This document shows, one piece after another, positions 25,279 to 34,460 of a stretch of DNA of 64,000 nucleotides. The position numbers and the translations under genes are program-made. Positions within the stretch are counted from its first letter, which is position 1; each line of letters starts with the position of its first letter. The stretch covers positions 34,188-98,187 of the forward strand of contig JAFRWY010000046.1 of assembly GCA_017437905.1 (NCBI GenBank), in the 5' to 3' direction. The stretch comes from Eubacterium sp. Its GTDB lineage: Bacteria; Bacillota; Clostridia; Lachnospirales; Lachnospiraceae. Below the pieces are notes generated by a model, which saw only the letters and a list, made by a program, of their open reading frames with translations, did no database searches and was not told the DNA's origin.

Positions 25279-27294
25279 TCAGGGTTCGGTTGCGGCTTCG
25301 GTGGTTTTATCCTTACTGTCTTTATTCTTTCCGCCATTTCCGCCGGGGCCGAAATTCATACCGCCCATACCGTCCTTACCACCGCCCTGGCTGCCCATGT
25401 CCTTTACATTCAGGCCACTGCCGTCCAGCTGATCTTCGGATTTCTGATCCGTGGTGGAGGCGGAGAGGGTGCCGTCCAGCTGCTTCCGGATGCTTTCGCT
25501 CCGAAGACTGCAGAAGGACTTCAGGGTTTCGTATGCCTTTGTAAACTCATCTGCGGTATAAAATGCGGATGCATCCTTCTCCACATAGGGTTTGATCATA
25601 TTATAGACCCGGTCGATCTCTGCCGCACAGGCTCCGTTCTCGAAATAGTTCTTCAGAAGTTCATCATAAACTTCGTGATATTTCTGCAGGTATTCCTCGT
25701 TGTTGGCAATCCAAGCCCACATGGGACGGGAGTCGGTGGTGGAACCGGAGAGCGGAGTGTCGATGCCCGTGTTGATCAGGGAAGTTGCATCATCGCCACC
25801 CGGCATGCTGCCGGCTTCCGGATCGGGCGTGGCTGCCGTATCACCGTTTTCTTTGTTTTCATTATTTCCGGCTGTGGGCATCCTGTCGCCGCCTCCGCCG
25901 CCGAAACCGCCGAAGGCAAGGTTATAATCCCAGGGGATCATGGACAGCTTACCGTCATTTTCATAGAGATAGTAATTATGGAGCATCGTTCCGGTGTAAC
26001 TGTCATAGTTAATGACAAAATTATGGGCTGCGAAGTAGCGGATCACGGAATCCGTGTCCAGGCAGCTTTCAGGGTCGGTTCCTTCCGACAGCTGCTTCAG
26101 GGCGCTGATCACGCGCTTCTCGTCCTCTTCGGTTGCATCGGTTTCCGCATTCTCGAAAATGTCGGAATAACTGTCGATCTTATCGTCTGTGTATACAAGG
26201 GATGCTCCGCTGTTGGAATTTCCGAAGCCGCCGAAACCACCCTGTCCGCCGAAACCGCCTTTTCCGCCGCGGCCTTTGGAATCCTTCTGATCTTTCTGTT
26301 CGGTGGTGTCTGTATCATCGGAGGATGACTGGTCTGTTTCCGGCATTTGTCCGTTCTGGGGGAAGTTCGCTCCGTCGGGAGGGGTCATACCTTCGGGCAT
26401 CTCACCGTTTCCGGGGAAGTTCGCCCCGTCAGGAGGAGTCATGCCTTCGGGCATCTGCCCATTCTGCGGGAAGTTCGCCCTGTCGGGAGGAGTCATTCCT
26501 TCGGGCATCTCACCGTTTCCGGGGAAGTTCGCCCCGTCAGGAGGAGTCATGCCTTCGGGCATCTGCCCGTTACCCATTTTACCCATGTTGTTCAGGGCTT
26601 CCGATTCCGGCTTGTAGAGATCGCCTTCCCCGTCGGTATTTCTGGCCAGGAAGCTTTCATCTACCTCCTCCACGGCCAGATAAAGTCCGAAGGATTCGCC
26701 GTTGACCGAAAGGTGTACGTAACTGGCGAGAGACGCATCTGCACCTGCCGCCCGGAAGATCTGATAGGAGAGGTAGTCCTTCATGTAGGTGGCATCGGCG
26801 TAAAGGTTGTTCAGGTTCAGCTTCTGCATGCCGTAGTAGGTCTGATCATCTACGTACTTGCCGAAGTTCAGCTTGAAGGAATACCGGTCCGAATCCGGGT
26901 CTGAAGCAACGGAGGAGAGACTGGTATTCCCTTTGGTTGCGAAGGATACCTCGTTCAGGGTCTCGCCGTCGATGGTGACATTTGTTTTATACTTTGTTTT
27001 GGCGGTTGGATTGGCTTTCAGATCCGCCCAGTCCTCCTCGGAGATCTCGATGTTGATCTCATGCACATAGGAGGTGTCGAATATCTTATCTGCATAAGAG
27101 CTGTCGGTGATCGCGGCTTTCGCCTCTTTTTTGTCCTCTTTCTTCTCACTCGTTGCAGAGACCGGCTCCGTTGTGACACTGCCGGTACCGGATGCAGACT
27201 CCGTGGTATCCGTATCTTCGGTCTTTCCGCAGCCGGCAGCTGCAAGTGTCAGTGCGCCGGCCAGAAGTAGTGTGAGGGTTCTTTTCCTGTTCAT
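25279..27294 (-). CDS. CotH kinase-like lipoprotein
   Basis: A protein of 671 residues with a lipoprotein signal (LAAAGC, Cys 22) and a Ser/Thr/Glu-rich linker. The CotH domain begins near residue 75: VHEINIEISEEDWADLK, then FATKGNTSL, KLNLNNLYADATYMKDYL, VHLSVNGESFGLYLAVEEVDE and IPWDYNLAFGG, where the metal-binding Asp of the atypical kinase lies. It is interrupted by four 18-residue repeats (QMPEGMTPPDGANFP type) and Gly-rich stretches. CotH proteins phosphorylate spore-coat proteins in Bacillus. This one is outside the membrane with no coat genes near, so its target is unknown. It is the last gene of a four-gene operon. Confidence 0.88.
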   Translation of the reverse strand: MNRKRTLTLLLAGALTLAAAGCGKTEDTDTTESASGTGSVTTEPVSATSEKKEDKKEAKAAITDSSYADKIFDTSYVHEINIEISEEDWADLKANPTAKTKYKTNVTIDGETLNEVSFATKGNTSLSSVASDPDSDRYSFKLNFGKYVDDQTYYGMQKLNLNNLYADATYMKDYLSYQIFRAAGADASLASYVHLSVNGESFGLYLAVEEVDESFLARNTDGEGDLYKPESEALNNMGKMGNGQMPEGMTPPDGANFPGNGEMPEGMTPPDRANFPQNGQMPEGMTPPDGANFPGNGEMPEGMTPPDGANFPQNGQMPETDQSSSDDTDTTEQKDQKDSKGRGGKGGFGGQGGFGGFGNSNSGASLVYTDDKIDSYSDIFENAETDATEEDEKRVISALKQLSEGTDPESCLDTDSVIRYFAAHNFVINYDSYTGTMLHNYYLYENDGKLSMIPWDYNLAFGGFGGGGGDRMPTAGNNENKENGDTAATPDPEAGSMPGGDDATSLINTGIDTPLSGSTTDSRPMWAWIANNEEYLQKYHEVYDELLKNYFENGACAAEIDRVYNMIKPYVEKDASAFYTADEFTKAYETLKSFCSLRSESIRKQLDGTLSASTTDQKSEDQLDGSGLNVKDMGSQGGGKDGMGGMNFGPGGNGGKNKDSKDKTTEAATEP
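26342..26574 (-). repeat. 54-bp tandem repeats in the CotH gene
   Basis: Four and a half 54-base units coding for an 18-residue repeat with MPEGMTPPD at its core. A 108-base higher-order period is visible: 26401-26460 recurs at 26509-26568 with no change seen. Units alternate GNGE and QNGQ at their starts. Confidence 0.9.
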
Positions 27295-27405
27295 GGGAAA
27301 CTCCTTTCAGGATGTCTGTCTTCATGCAAAAAAGAATAATCAAAGAACCTTAAAATAACTTGAAATTTATGTTCAGAACTACGGCCCGGATCGGAATAAT
27401 GTCAG

Positions 27406-27873
27406 CTAAAGCTGATCCGAATCCTGCACCAGGTCCCGGGAGAGAGACCTGATATGGTTATGATCCCGCCGGTACCGGATGATATAACAGAGGATCCCGG
27501 CGAACCAGAGGGCTGCGCCGAAGATCATAAGTCCCGTCTGAAACACGGAGGAAGTGCCTGCAATCTCGAAGACACCCCGCATCATACTGCTGACCGTGAG
27601 TGCTGCCACGCTCGAATTGTACAGATTTAACGTGAGCCGGTCGGGCTTCGGAAGGGCATGGTCCAGAAAGAGCCAGAGAGCCGGGAAAACCCCCAAAAGC
27701 AGCGGCCACAGGAAGAGGAAGGTCATAAAGGGCGAACGCACATTGTGGGAGAAGCGGTCATAGATCAGAAATACCACAAGGCAGAAGATGCTGATGCAAA
27801 GATAAATGATCAGACCGCGCCGCAGGTTCAGGGAAGGTTGCATTTCCTTAGTATCCGATGTATACAATATCAC
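27406..27873 (-). CDS. Small four-helix membrane protein
   Basis: A protein of 155 residues starting at GTG (27873), five bases after AAAGGAG, inside the end of the upstream gene (26-base overlap). Predicted membrane helices lie near 22-40, 50-69, 86-104 and 112-133, with a charged C-terminal tail (RYRRDHNHIRSLSRDL). I recognise no family. Its tight coupling to the phosphodiester glycosidase gene and to CotH suggests a structural or transport helper of that envelope operon. About 110 bases separate it from the CotH start. Confidence 0.7.
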   Translation of the reverse strand: MILYTSDTKEMQPSLNLRRGLIIYLCISIFCLVVFLIYDRFSHNVRSPFMTFLFLWPLLLGVFPALWLFLDHALPKPDRLTLNLYNSSVAALTVSSMMRGVFEIAGTSSVFQTGLMIFGAALWFAGILCYIIRYRRDHNHIRSLSRDLVQDSDQL

Positions 27874-28942
27874 TCACGCTCCTTTCCGATTCCTTCTTTC
27901 CGTTGGTTGTGGGATTATTGATGACTTCACCGTTGAAGAACATGGTGGTGGATCCGCCTCCGTCCAGATTGTAGGCATCCGTACAGCCCAGATCCTGCAG
28001 GATGCTTGCCAGCTGCAGGAGACTGAGGCCGGCACTTTCCGATGTTCTGCCGTCGGATACCACCATGACGTAATGCAGCGGGGAGATACAGCCGATGGCC
28101 GTCCGCGGATTGCTGGTCATGGAATGACCGACCTCCGAGGATTCGGTGACGGTGATCTCACCGTCCTTCACAAGCCCCGGACCGAAGGAGTACACCTGCA
28201 GGGCTCCACGTTCAAGAAGCTCTTCTGCGGTGACGTCTCCTTCGCGGATGATCTCCAGGGATCCGTCCTCATAGATGACCAGATCCTCCGAGGATTCGTC
28301 TGACATGGTGCTGCGGTACAGTATGCCGTTCCGGATCACGTACCCGGAGTCCCGGAAGCCGTAGTAATCGCCGTTGATCGCCAGGATCGCACCGACACGC
28401 TCTGCGATATCGGAGGTCTTCTCCTTAACATTCCGTCCGAAGCTGTCATTCGCCAGCCCGGATCTCAGGGATGCTACGGAGCTTAGCTGAATATCGGCGA
28501 CATAGACCATGGTGCTATACACATAGCGCTGTGTCAACTGGATGGTGATATTTTCGTCCTGATAAATGTATCCGTTTTCGGTTGCGGTGATGGTGGGTTC
28601 CGTAACGGCGGTATTCCCGGTGCCTGTTCCTTCGGAATCCGTCTCCCCGGCGGCTGTTCCGGATCCTGCGGCGGTTCCTGAGACTGCAGGGGATTCGGTG
28701 GACCGGATCTTGCCGGACATTTCCTTTACCTGGATATCCGTATCCGCGTATTCGGAGGAGGTCCGGTATACTTCCGCCATGGCGCTTTGCTCGACCTTTA
28801 CGGTATCGTGGGGGATCACGAAGACTTCCAGCATGGTAAATACGGTATAGGCTGTCAGCAGGATGCCGTAAACCCAGGCCCAGGTGTGACGGATCTTTTT
28901 CTTTTTATATGGCTGCTCCGGCTGTCTGGTGGATTGATCCAT
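27848..28942 (-). CDS. Phosphodiester glycosidase family membrane protein
   Basis: A protein of 364 residues from ATG 28942 (AAAGGAAAC upstream); an earlier frame start lies within the glycosyltransferase gene. A Lys-rich cytoplasmic end and one membrane helix (near 20-40) lead to a low-complexity Gly/Thr linker and a C-terminal NAGPA-type domain: LAINGDYYGFRDSGYVIRNG, NPRTAIGCISPLHYVMVVSDGR and the typical YNLDGGGSTTMFFNGEVIN. The family includes the human uncovering enzyme that removes N-acetylglucosamine from mannose-6-phosphate diesters. Here an extracellular glycan phosphodiester is the likely substrate. It overlaps both neighbours. Confidence 0.88.
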   Translation of the reverse strand: MDQSTRQPEQPYKKKKIRHTWAWVYGILLTAYTVFTMLEVFVIPHDTVKVEQSAMAEVYRTSSEYADTDIQVKEMSGKIRSTESPAVSGTAAGSGTAAGETDSEGTGTGNTAVTEPTITATENGYIYQDENITIQLTQRYVYSTMVYVADIQLSSVASLRSGLANDSFGRNVKEKTSDIAERVGAILAINGDYYGFRDSGYVIRNGILYRSTMSDESSEDLVIYEDGSLEIIREGDVTAEELLERGALQVYSFGPGLVKDGEITVTESSEVGHSMTSNPRTAIGCISPLHYVMVVSDGRTSESAGLSLLQLASILQDLGCTDAYNLDGGGSTTMFFNGEVINNPTTNGKKESERSVSDIVYIGY

Positions 28943-29987
28943 GGCTTGTTTCCTTTCTTTTGAAGACCCAGTGCTTTTGCACGTAATAACTGAAAACGGA
29001 GAGAATGACATCTACAATGATCTTTGCAGCCACTGCTGCCGGGAGGATTGTGGTGAGCAGAGTGACGAGTCCGGCGGACATGCTCATTTGTATCAACATA
29101 AGAATTATGTACCGGATGCTGCTTCGCGCGACTTTTTCTCTGCTCTTAAAGCACCAGAACTGATTCAGTGTAAAATTCAGGACACTGGATGCAATCCGGG
29201 CAACCACGGTTGCTACGGTAATGGCAGCTGCAGACTCCGGAGGGAGAAACTGAAGCAGGATCCAGAAGAGCAGAAGGTCCAGGACCGAGCAGGAAAGAGA
29301 GCTGGTCACGAAGCGCAACGGCCGGCTGTAGACCCGGATGGAATCCCTGACCGGACGGAAATGTGATCCCCTATTGTTGTCTTCGTAGACTGTGCTGATC
29401 GAAAGCTGGAACAACGGGGCGGCTTTCACCGCATCTTCCAGAAAATGCATTTCATATTCATATCGGTCACCCTCGGTGGAAAGTGCCAGATCATAGAGTG
29501 ATCTCGGGATTCCCCGAAGACCGGTCTGTGTATCCGAAACCTTCATCCCCGTGGAGAGCCGGAAGAAAGCTGCAGTGATGCGGTTGCCATAGCGGCTCTT
29601 CCATGGAACCTCCTCACCCGAAAACCGGCGGACACCCAGGATCAGATGGTCCGGATGGTGTTCGATGGCCAGGGCGATACGCTGAATATCGGAAGGAAGA
29701 TGCTGTCCGTCCGCATCGGCGGTAACCACACCCGGATCGGAGGGATACATGGCTTTTGCGGCCCGGATCCCTGTCTTTATGGCTGCGCCCTTTCCCAGAT
29801 TCCGGTCATGGTGCAGAATGGTGGCGCCGTACATTTCCGCCTGGAAGAAGTAAGCGTGCGTGGACTCATCGCTTCCGTCATCCACGATCAGAATGTGGGA
29901 CATACCGAGTCCGGCAAGTTCCTTTACCAGATCTACCATATGTTTATTCGGCTGATACGCCGGGATCAGAATTGTGGTTTCTGCCAT
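28905..29987 (-). CDS. Glycosyltransferase 2 - GtrA fusion protein
   Basis: A protein of 360 residues from ATG 29987, preceded by AAAGGAGGTG. Residues 1 to about 220 are a family 2 glycosyltransferase: ILIPAYQPNKHMVDLV, IVDDGSDE, LGKGAAIKTGIRAA, TADADGQHLP (the metal-binding DAD) and the DTQTGLRG motif of DPM/GtrB-like enzymes. Residues 228-350 are a GtrA domain with four membrane helices (NFTLNQFWCFKS and VQKHWVFKR). GtrB and GtrA normally act together to make and flip polyprenyl-phosphate sugars, here joined in one chain. It heads the minus-strand operon, so the operon probably decorates a surface polymer. Confidence 0.9.
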   Translation of the reverse strand: MAETTILIPAYQPNKHMVDLVKELAGLGMSHILIVDDGSDESTHAYFFQAEMYGATILHHDRNLGKGAAIKTGIRAAKAMYPSDPGVVTADADGQHLPSDIQRIALAIEHHPDHLILGVRRFSGEEVPWKSRYGNRITAAFFRLSTGMKVSDTQTGLRGIPRSLYDLALSTEGDRYEYEMHFLEDAVKAAPLFQLSISTVYEDNNRGSHFRPVRDSIRVYSRPLRFVTSSLSCSVLDLLLFWILLQFLPPESAAAITVATVVARIASSVLNFTLNQFWCFKSREKVARSSIRYIILMLIQMSMSAGLVTLLTTILPAAVAAKIIVDVILSVFSYYVQKHWVFKRKETSHGSIHQTAGAAI

Positions 29988-30182
29988 GGGAAGCACCTCC
30001 TTTTATCGTGATTGTAGGAGGAGAAACTGAAAAGATTCTGAAAAAAAAAATGAATTTTCAAAATTAATCAAACGTTAATCTTTGCCAAAAGATTCATTCA
30101 TTTTGATCTGATAGGATTCAAACTGTAGGGAGGACATCCCGGGAACGATAAAGATCAGAGATATGAACTGGAGGATAAAAAG

Positions 30183-30791
30183 ATGAGTGAATTCGAAAAG
30201 GCTGAAATGTTAAAAGAGCGTGCAAATGTGAGCTTCGAAGAGGCAAGAGATGCGCTTCGGGCCTGCAACGGAAAGCTGGCGGATGCATATGATCTGATCG
30301 AGAAGCGCAAGAAAGCAGCGGCTGCAGCCCGTGCGGCAGCAGAGGCTTCCTATAACAACAATTACTACAACAATACCTACGGACCCTGTGCAGGCTGCCG
30401 TTACAACGGATATTCAAATGCAGGGCAGGGAAATGCAGCACCGACCGTTGGTGAGAGCTTCTGGAGCCTGATCAAAACTCTGTTCCGTAAGAGTGTGGAG
30501 ACAGATCTGGTTGTATCATCCCATGGGATCGAGAAGTTCCGGCTGCCGGTTCTGGCATTCGTGATCCTTCTGATGTTCTTTAACGGTGCCGTACTGGTTG
30601 CCATGGTCGTATCCCTGTTCCTCGGAGTAACCTACAGCTTCGCAGGTCATGGGGATCTGTCAAAGGTAAACCGTGTTATGAACGATATGGGCAACCGTGC
30701 ATCCCGCTGGTATGAGAACAATTGCCATGTAAGCTATGAGACCCAGGAACTCTGCCGCAAGTACGATGCAATGGATGAGCAGAACCGGTAA
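30183..30791 (+). CDS. UBA-like/DUF4342 membrane protein
   Basis: A protein of 202 residues. Residues 5-40 resemble a UBA/TS-N three-helix domain (LKERANVSFEEARDALRACN), as in EF-Ts. An Ala-rich helix and an Asn/Tyr-rich segment with CAGC follow. Residues 90-150 match DUF4342: LIKTLFRKSV, then VVSSHGIEKFRLP, and one or two membrane helices (117-148). The function of this combination is unknown to me. ATG 30183 follows TGGAGGAT. The divergent gap (29988-30182) is AT-rich with no clear promoter match. Confidence 0.75.
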   Translation: MSEFEKAEMLKERANVSFEEARDALRACNGKLADAYDLIEKRKKAAAAARAAAEASYNNNYYNNTYGPCAGCRYNGYSNAGQGNAAPTVGESFWSLIKTLFRKSVETDLVVSSHGIEKFRLPVLAFVILLMFFNGAVLVAMVVSLFLGVTYSFAGHGDLSKVNRVMNDMGNRASRWYENNCHVSYETQELCRKYDAMDEQNR

Positions 30792-30817
30792 GAAGTGAGT
30801 TGAGAATTGTAAGGTTC

Positions 30818-31297
30818 TTATTTATGATAGGGTTCATTCCTCTGGATCCGGTAAGCACGGTAGATCTGCTCTAAAAGGATCACCCGCATCAGCTGGTGAG
30901 GGAAGGTCATGGCAGAGAAGCTGAGCCGCCGGTTTGCCCGGGAGAGAACCGCATCGGAAAGACCGAGAGAACCGCCGATCACGAACTGGATATGGCTTGT
31001 GCCGCCGACGGCCAGCCGTTCCAGTTCCCCGGCGAAGGCTTCGCTGGAATATCCTTTACCGTCTATGGCCAGCGCGATCACAACCGAATCCTCGGACATT
31101 TTGGAAAGAAGGCGTTCGCCTTCTTTTTCTTTGATCTGACGGACTTCCGTATCACTGGCATTGTCCGGAGTCTTTTCGTCCGCCACCTCGATCTCGCAGA
31201 GCCTGCAGTAGCGGCTGAGGCGCTTTTTATATTCCTCCAGGGCATCCCGGAAGAATTTTTCCTTTATTTTTCCGACGCATAAAATGTCGATCTGCAT
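30818..31297 (-). CDS. rlmH: 23S rRNA pseudouridine-1915 N3-methyltransferase
   Basis: A protein of 159 residues from ATG 31297, six bases after GGAAAGGAA, exactly the usual RlmH length. It methylates pseudouridine 1915 in helix 69 of 23S rRNA. Visible are DILCVGKIKEKFF, the SAM-knot sequence VIGGSLGLSDAVLSRAN and the C-terminal SAMTFPHQLMRVILLEQIYRA. It converges on the UBA/DUF4342 gene with only 26 bases between stops. Confidence 0.96.
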   Translation of the reverse strand: MQIDILCVGKIKEKFFRDALEEYKKRLSRYCRLCEIEVADEKTPDNASDTEVRQIKEKEGERLLSKMSEDSVVIALAIDGKGYSSEAFAGELERLAVGGTSHIQFVIGGSLGLSDAVLSRANRRLSFSAMTFPHQLMRVILLEQIYRAYRIQRNEPYHK

Positions 31298-31420
31298 GAG
31301 CATTTCCTTTCCGTATGGGTTGCAATCGGTGAGCATTTCCTGCAGTATGCCGCACTGACGGGCAAAGCAGGAAAGCGTATGAATCCGGTATCAGATACAG
31401 CCGTGAGGTCTATTGGCTGC

Positions 31421-32536
31421 CTATTTCAGTATCAGATGCAGTCCGTACAGCACTGCCAGGAAGAGGAGGTTGATGATGGTGAATTTGATCAGGTATCCTT
31501 CCCCTTTCTTTCGGTCCTTTGCATAGAACTTGTAGGTGATCAGACTGGCCATGCTGGCGATAAGGGTACCGAGTCCGCCCAGATTTACGCCTACTACCAA
31601 TGCGCTTCCCTGCTTTGTAAAGGCGGAGAGCAGCATGGCAGCGGGTACATTGCTTATGATCTGGGAGGAGAGGACAGCGGTCAGGGTCACGTTCTGATCA
31701 ACGATCTTCGTCAGCGTGTCACGGATGGCGTCGATCTGTCCCAGATTTCCGATCAGGATAAAGAAGAATACGAAGGTGAGCAGCAGTGCGTAGTCCACCT
31801 TCCGGAAGGCGCGGAAATCCATGACCAGTATGACAGCGGCCACCACCCCCAGCATGATCAGGTAATGAAGCGTCCCGGCTACGGTCAGAAGGCAAATGAT
31901 GAAAAGCACCAGATAAACCGCCAGCTTCGGCAGGTTCGGACGGGATGCTTCCGGTGATGCCGCAAGATCCGCCGTGTGATCCGTCCGGTTCAGCCAGAAG
32001 ACGCTGAGGATCAGAAGGACCAGGGATGCCAGGCTGTAGGGGAGCATCAGCTTCAGGAACTCCGGCAGTGAGAAGCCGTATTCCGTAAAAAGATACAGAT
32101 TCTGCGGATTCCCGATGGGAGTCAGCATGCTTCCCAGGTTGGCTGCGACGGTCATCAGGATCAGCGTATAGATGGTCCGCCGCCGGTCTCCGAAGGCGCC
32201 CAGCAGCAGAAGTGCGAAGGGAACTAGGGTTACCAGTGCTACATCATTGGTCAGCAGCATACTGAGAAAGAAGGACAGAAGCACCAGGAAGAGGGAGATA
32301 TACCGCTCCGAGTGGATCCTCCCCAGAAGCTTGTGTGTCAGATAGTCGAAGGTGCCGATCCGCACCAGTGCGCTGACCACCAGCATCAGGGAGAACAGGA
32401 TCGCCAGCACACGGTAGTTTACATAATCTAAATACTTCTTGTCCGGATGAACAAAGAAGCAGGATATGGCGGCAAGAATGCCGGACACAACCAGGATGGT
32501 ATCTGTTTTTATAAAGCCTACGATTTTTGTCTTCAT
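31421..32536 (-). CDS. SLC13/CitMHS-type permease
   Basis: A protein of 371 residues with ten or eleven membrane helices. It matches the ion transporter superfamily: LLTNDVALVTLVPFALLLL and AANLGSMLTPIGNPQNLYLF, a typical NPQN substrate/sodium motif, plus SQIISNVPAAMLLSAF in the second half, the pseudo-repeat. Related proteins carry citrate or dicarboxylates (CitMHS, SLC13) or arsenite (ArsB). No arsenate genes are nearby, so an organic acid is more likely, but the substrate cannot be fixed. It is followed by rlmH on the same strand after about 120 bases. Confidence 0.85.
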   Translation of the reverse strand: MKTKIVGFIKTDTILVVSGILAAISCFFVHPDKKYLDYVNYRVLAILFSLMLVVSALVRIGTFDYLTHKLLGRIHSERYISLFLVLLSFFLSMLLTNDVALVTLVPFALLLLGAFGDRRRTIYTLILMTVAANLGSMLTPIGNPQNLYLFTEYGFSLPEFLKLMLPYSLASLVLLILSVFWLNRTDHTADLAASPEASRPNLPKLAVYLVLFIICLLTVAGTLHYLIMLGVVAAVILVMDFRAFRKVDYALLLTFVFFFILIGNLGQIDAIRDTLTKIVDQNVTLTAVLSSQIISNVPAAMLLSAFTKQGSALVVGVNLGGLGTLIASMASLITYKFYAKDRKKGEGYLIKFTIINLLFLAVLYGLHLILK

Positions 32537-32744
32537 ATTTTCCGCACCGCTTCATTTTTATATACTTCAAAAACTCCACGACGTACTATACATCATTTCC
32601 GTATGTGTTGCAATGTAATAATCTTCGGAATCTTTCATAGAATCCCGATCTGATTTATGATACAATAGATGTGGTGTTGCCGGACGAGGTGAGGAAGGCC
32701 CCATGAGTCCCGGGCGCACATCATTTTAAAACAGGAGGTACGAA

Positions 32745-32900
32745 ATGGATAAGTATCAATGTGTATGCGGATACATTTATGACCCGGCCGTCGGGGATCC
32801 GGACAGCGGGATCGCACCGGGGACTCCGTTTGAGGAGATTCCGGATAGCTGGACATGCCCGGTTTGCGGCGTGAGCAAGGATATGTTTGAGAAAATGTAA
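32745..32900 (+). CDS. Rubredoxin
   Basis: A protein of only 51 residues. ACAGGAGGT precedes ATG 32745. Two CxxCG motifs, CVCGYIYDP (residues 6-9) and [11 protein letters not shown] (38-41), give the four cysteine ligands of a single iron, and the [12 protein letters not shown] linker is typical. Rubredoxins pass single electrons in the cytosol of anaerobes, often to detoxify oxygen or peroxide. It stands just before purB, separated by about 30 bases, and may be cotranscribed with it. TACAAT at 32661-32666 may be the -10. Confidence 0.95.
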   Translation: MDKYQCVCGYIYDPAVGDPDSGIAPGTPFEEIPDSWTCPVCGVSKDMFEKM

Positions 32901-32933
32901 TCGACAGAAAAAGGAAAGGAAACAAGTGACCCC

Positions 32934-34385
32934 ATGAGTGACAAATATGTAAGCCCGCTTTCCGAGCGGTATGCAAGTAAGGAAATGCAGTATATCTTTT
33001 CTCCGGATAAGAAGTTCCGTACCTGGAGAAAGCTCTGGATCGCTCTGGCAGAGACGGAGCAGGAGCTGGAACTGAAGGCGGAGGACGGAAGCCCCCGGAT
33101 CACGGATGAGATGCTGGAGGAGCTTCGCGCAAATGCGGAGGATATCAACTACGATGTGGCGAAGGCACGTGAGAAGGAAGTGCGTCACGATGTTATGTCC
33201 CATGTCTATGCATACGGACAGCAGTGTCCGAAGGCAGCCGGGATCATCCATCTGGGTGCTACAAGCTGCTATGTCGGAGATAATACGGACGTGATCCTGA
33301 TGACCGAGGCACTGCAGCTGGTGCGGAAGAAGCTTCTGAATGTAATGAACGAGCTGGCAAAGTTCGCTCTGAAATATAAGGATCTTCCCACACTTGCATT
33401 TACCCATTTCCAGCCGGCACAGCCCACCACCGTGGGTAAGCGCGCGACCCTGTGGCTCCATGATCTCTATCTGGATCTCTGCGATGTGGAATATATGATC
33501 AGCCAGCAGAAACTGCTGGGCTCCAAGGGAACCACCGGAACCCAGGCCAGCTTTCTGGAACTTTTCAACGGAGACCATGCAAAGGTACGCCGTCTGGATC
33601 AGCGGATCGCGGAGAAGATGGGGTATGCGGGCGTTTATCCGGTATCCGGCCAGACTTACAGCCGGAAGGTGGATTCACGGGTGCTGAATGTCCTGTCCGG
33701 AATCGCACAGAGCGCCCATAAGTTTACAAATGATATCCGTCTTCTTCAGCATCTGAAGGAGATCGAGGAGCCCTTCGAGAAGAATCAGATCGGTTCCTCT
33801 GCCATGGCATATAAGCGGAACCCCATGCGTTCCGAGCGGATCGCTTCCCTTGCGGATTATGTGATCAGCGATGCCATGAACCCGGCACTGGTGGCTTCCA
33901 CCCAGTGGTTCGAGCGTACCCTGGATGATTCCGCCAACAAGCGTCTCTCCGTACCGGAAGGCTTCCTTGCCATCGACGGTATTCTGGACCTTTATCTGAA
34001 TGTGGTGGACGGCCTTGTGGTTTATGACAAGGTGATCACAAAGCGTTTCATGGAGGAGATCCCCTTCATGGCAACCGAGAATATCATGATGGACGCTGTG
34101 AAGGCCGGCGGAGACCGTCAGGAACTTCACGAGAAGATCCGCGCCTATTCCATGGAAGCAGGGAAGCAGGTGAAGCAGGAAGGTAAGCCCAACAATCTGC
34201 TGGAGCTCATTGCAGCGGATCCGGCCTTCCACAGAACACTGGATGAACTGAAATCACTGATGGACCCGAAGCTCTACGTGGGCCGGGCACCGCAGCAGAC
34301 GGAAGAGTTCATCAGCGAGATCATAAAGCCGATCCTGGATGAAAATGCCGATATTCTCGGCCTTACCGCAGAGATCAACGTATGA
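32934..34385 (+). CDS. purB: Adenylosuccinate lyase
   Basis: A protein of 483 residues. It removes fumarate from SAICAR and from adenylosuccinate in purine synthesis. The fumarase/aspartase superfamily signature GSSAMAYKRNPMRSERI (near 285-300) is complete. GATSCYVGDNTD and THFQPAQPTTVGKR hold other active-site residues. The length fits the longer lyases of Clostridia and animals. AAGGAAAGGA lies 13 bases before ATG. The partner purA is in this window at 40336 but not adjacent. Confidence 0.96.
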   Translation: MSDKYVSPLSERYASKEMQYIFSPDKKFRTWRKLWIALAETEQELELKAEDGSPRITDEMLEELRANAEDINYDVAKAREKEVRHDVMSHVYAYGQQCPKAAGIIHLGATSCYVGDNTDVILMTEALQLVRKKLLNVMNELAKFALKYKDLPTLAFTHFQPAQPTTVGKRATLWLHDLYLDLCDVEYMISQQKLLGSKGTTGTQASFLELFNGDHAKVRRLDQRIAEKMGYAGVYPVSGQTYSRKVDSRVLNVLSGIAQSAHKFTNDIRLLQHLKEIEEPFEKNQIGSSAMAYKRNPMRSERIASLADYVISDAMNPALVASTQWFERTLDDSANKRLSVPEGFLAIDGILDLYLNVVDGLVVYDKVITKRFMEEIPFMATENIMMDAVKAGGDRQELHEKIRAYSMEAGKQVKQEGKPNNLLELIAADPAFHRTLDELKSLMDPKLYVGRAPQQTEEFISEIIKPILDENADILGLTAEINV

Positions 34386-34418
34386 TCTTCGGGTGAATTT
34401 AAAGGGGTTTTACCGACT

Positions 34419-34440
34419 GGGGGCAAAGTTTTTTGCCCCC
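34419..34440 (+). terminator. Hairpin after purB, possible terminator
   Basis: GGGGGCAAA pairs with TTTTGCCCCC; the T residues are inside the loop side rather than after the stem, so a classical terminator is not certain. The remaining gap up to 34625 holds the Pho-box-like repeats and no gene. Confidence 0.4.
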
Positions 34441-34460
34441 AGCGTCATGATTTCACCTGA

